From: Caldicellulosiruptor acetigenus
Lineage (GTDB): Bacteria; Bacillota; Thermoanaerobacteria; Caldicellulosiruptorales; Caldicellulosiruptoraceae
Assembly (NCBI RefSeq): GCF_026914305.1
Contig: NZ_CP113866.1
Coordinates: 988,501-1,052,500 of the forward strand
DNA length: 64,000 nt
Direction: 5' to 3'
Shown: positions 62,177 through 64,000 of the stretch, piece after piece
Position numbering within the stretch: the stretch's first letter is position 1
How the letters are laid out: each line of letters begins with the position of its first letter
Translations under genes and position numbers: made by a program
The notes under the pieces: model-generated
The model's input: the letters and a program-made list of their open reading frames with translations, nothing else
The model's database searches: none
Told to the model about the DNA's origin: nothing

Positions 62177-64000
62177 TAAAACCACAAGAGACAATCTTTG
62201 AAAGTGGGAATGAAATGGCAGCTTTGGCTGCATCACAGATAAATTATCATATTATGGGATACTATCCTATTACACCTTCTACCCAGATTGCTGAAGAACT
62301 TGACCAGATGCGAGCAGATGGACTTCATGATATTTTATTGATTGCGGCAGACGGTGAACATGGTGCTGCAGGGATCTGTTACGGTGCTTCTTTGGGCGGT
62401 GGCAGAGTTTTTAATGCGACAAGTGCAAATGGGCTTATGTATGCTTTAGAGCAGCTTCCTGTTCAATCTGGAACAAGATTTCCAATGGTATTAAATCTTG
62501 TTACACGTTCAATTTCTGGACCTCTTGACATAAAAGGTGACCATAGCGATTTGATGTTCACATTAAATACCGGCTGGATAATACTTCTTGCCAAAGACCC
62601 GCAAAGAGTCTACGACATGAACATAATGGCAGTAAAGATTGGTGAACATCCTGATGTAAATCTTCCTGTAATTGTTGCATATGATGGATTTTTTACAAGC
62701 CATCAAAAGAGGGTTGTGAGCTATTTTAAGAATAAAGAAGATGTTCAGGAGTTTGTTGGAAAGCTCCCGCCAAAGCGAGTGGTTGCAATAGATCCTGAAA
62801 ATCCTGTTACAATTGGACCTTATATGAATGAACCCGACCTTATAAACAACAAATATCAACTCAGCAAGGCAATGGATAAAGCGTATGAGATAATTCCACA
62901 AGTATTCGAGGAATTTTATAAGATTAGCGGTAGAAAATATGAGCTGGTTGAAGGATATAGAATGGAAGATGCACAGATAGCTATATTTGCCTTAAATTCC
63001 ACTTATGATACCGTATGTGAAGCTGTTGACATTTTAAGGCAGAAAGGTATAAAAGTTGGTGTTGCAACAACAAACGTGCTAAGACCATGGCCAAAAAAAG
63101 AAATCCAGGAGCTTTTGAAAAATGTAAAGCTTCTGGCAGTGTTAGACAGGCAAGAAAGCTACGGTGCAAAAGGTGGCAATATGACAATTGAAATCAAAGC
63201 AACACTTCAAGAGCTTGAAAAAGGTCCAAAGGTAATCAGCAGAATCTATGGACTTGGTGGCAAGGACTTTTTCCTGGAAGATGCTCTGACTCTCTTTGAA
63301 GATATGAACCTTGTACTGGAAGGCAAAAAAGAAATACCAGATTTTGATTATATCGGAGCATACCCGGGAGATGAAAATTATGTTCCTAAAAGGTATATGA
63401 AACCTATAAAAGCAGAATGGACCAAGAACATTGCGCTAAACACGCGTGATTTGACAGCAATGCCAAAACGAATTGTTCCTGGCCATGGCGCATGTCCTGG
63501 CTGTGGTATATTCCCTAACTTGAATCTTCTTTTGAAGGGGATTGAAGGGGATGTGGTACTTCTTTTCCATACAGGGTGTGGCATGGTTGTAACCACAGCT
63601 TATCCTCAAACAGCTTTCAGAACAACTTATGTTCACAACCTTTTCCAAAATGGTGCAGCAACACTTTCTGGACTTGTTGAGATGTACAACCAGAGAAGAA
63701 AGAGAGGAGAAATTCCTGACAGGGACCTGACATTTATCCTTGTGACAGGTGATGGTGGAAACGACATAGGTATGGGTCCTACAATTGGTGCTGCGCTGAG
63801 AAACCATAAGATGATAATCTTTGAGTACGACAATGGGGGCTATATGAATACAGGGTACCAGCTTTCGTACACCACGCCTTACGGAGCATCTACATCAACT
63901 TCACATGTTGGAAAGGCTCAGTTTGGAAAATCGACCTTCCATAAAGACACTCCTCAGATAATGGCTGCAACAAATGTTCCATACGTTGCCACAGTGGCAG
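62173..64000 (+). CDS. 2-oxoacid:ferredoxin oxidoreductase, fused alpha and beta subunits (3' end outside window)
   Basis: One frame is open from ATG 62173 to the window end, 609 codons. Residues 1 to about 400 are the alpha part: SGNEMAALAASQINYHIMGYYPITPST is the pyrimidine-binding domain and DRQESYGAKGGN lies in domain II. From about residue 430 the beta part follows: PGHGACPGCGIFPN (cluster cysteines) and the thiamine-pyrophosphate motif VTGDGGNDIGMGP ... YDNGGYMNTGYQ. Usually these are two genes; here they are joined without a stop. With the gamma-delta fusion just upstream it makes a two-gene enzyme. Only about 70-90 residues should be missing beyond the window. Confidence 0.88.
   Translation, partial: MIKPQETIFESGNEMAALAASQINYHIMGYYPITPSTQIAEELDQMRADGLHDILLIAADGEHGAAGICYGASLGGGRVFNATSANGLMYALEQLPVQSGTRFPMVLNLVTRSISGPLDIKGDHSDLMFTLNTGWIILLAKDPQRVYDMNIMAVKIGEHPDVNLPVIVAYDGFFTSHQKRVVSYFKNKEDVQEFVGKLPPKRVVAIDPENPVTIGPYMNEPDLINNKYQLSKAMDKAYEIIPQVFEEFYKISGRKYELVEGYRMEDAQIAIFALNSTYDTVCEAVDILRQKGIKVGVATTNVLRPWPKKEIQELLKNVKLLAVLDRQESYGAKGGNMTIEIKATLQELEKGPKVISRIYGLGGKDFFLEDALTLFEDMNLVLEGKKEIPDFDYIGAYPGDENYVPKRYMKPIKAEWTKNIALNTRDLTAMPKRIVPGHGACPGCGIFPNLNLLLKGIEGDVVLLFHTGCGMVVTTAYPQTAFRTTYVHNLFQNGAATLSGLVEMYNQRRKRGEIPDRDLTFILVTGDGGNDIGMGPTIGAALRNHKMIIFEYDNGGYMNTGYQLSYTTPYGASTSTSHVGKAQFGKSTFHKDTPQIMAATNVPYVATVA

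Overview
The window is about 64 kb of AT-rich Firmicutes chromosome. Arg is written mostly AGA/AGG, Lys mostly AAA/AAG, ribosome binding sites are strong AGGAGG types, and TTG and GTG starts are frequent. Gene content (Gram-positive MurT/GatD, NupNOPQ-type nucleoside importer, YtxC, YerC, zinc-binding S14/L36/S4, KOW protein between map and infA, 2-oxoacid:ferredoxin oxidoreductase) points to an anaerobic, probably thermophilic clostridium. A Caldicellulosiruptor-like organism is my best guess; this is recognition from memory, not a database match. Almost everything is ordinary chromosomal housekeeping; no prophage, IS element, integrase or CRISPR array was seen.

Layout. 1-2.0 kb: murT (5' end outside the window) and gatD, which amidate lipid II. 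2.1-13.0 kb: one large nucleoside uptake and salvage operon: substrate-binding protein, MTAP-family phosphorylase, ATPase, two permeases, GntR regulator, cdd, XapX protein, pyrimidine nucleoside phosphorylase, deoC, deoB, punA. A promoter and a perfect palindrome sit in front of it. 13.1-17.5 kb: cheY-cheA-cheW-mcp. 17.6-21.9 kb: an ECF S component, a DUF6873-like protein, ytxC, yerC, an RlmL-like methyltransferase and a coiled-coil protein. 22.0-25.0 kb (minus): a large exported protein of unknown function and an HtrA-like protease. 25.1-26.6 kb: ferredoxin, CsoR-family repressor, TusA, DsrE-like protein. 26.8-29.2 kb: a shortened DUF4258 toxin-like protein with a YgiT/MqsA-type partner, then a B12-binding radical SAM protein and DUF6485. 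29.2-39.4 kb: mixed single genes (Nramp, M18 aminopeptidase, MFS, phosphohexomutase, a two-component pair whose regulator is frameshifted, tandem HD protein, ferritin-like protein and a rubredoxin-like mini-protein).

39.4-55.1 kb: the S10-spc-alpha ribosomal superoperon from rpsJ to rplQ, with secY, adk, map, a KOW protein and infA. It starts with a structured leader of about 300 nt, and rpmD (L30) is missing from its usual place. 55.2-55.3 kb: tRNA-Gln(CTG) and tRNA-Glu(CTC). 55.8-59.0 kb: iscR-iscS-iscU-mnmA, linking Fe-S assembly to tRNA thiolation. 59.0-64 kb: a PHP phosphatase (minus), cca, and a 2-oxoacid:ferredoxin oxidoreductase made of a gamma-delta fusion and an alpha-beta fusion that runs off the window.

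I did not find a clear new defence or mobile system. The most unusual items are the frameshifted response regulator, the rpsJ leader with two competing hairpin arms, the internally deleted DUF4258 protein, the ferredoxin-CsoR-TusA-DsrE cluster with its G/C-tract operator, the HtrA-linked exported protein, and the nucleoside-binding protein without a lipobox cysteine.
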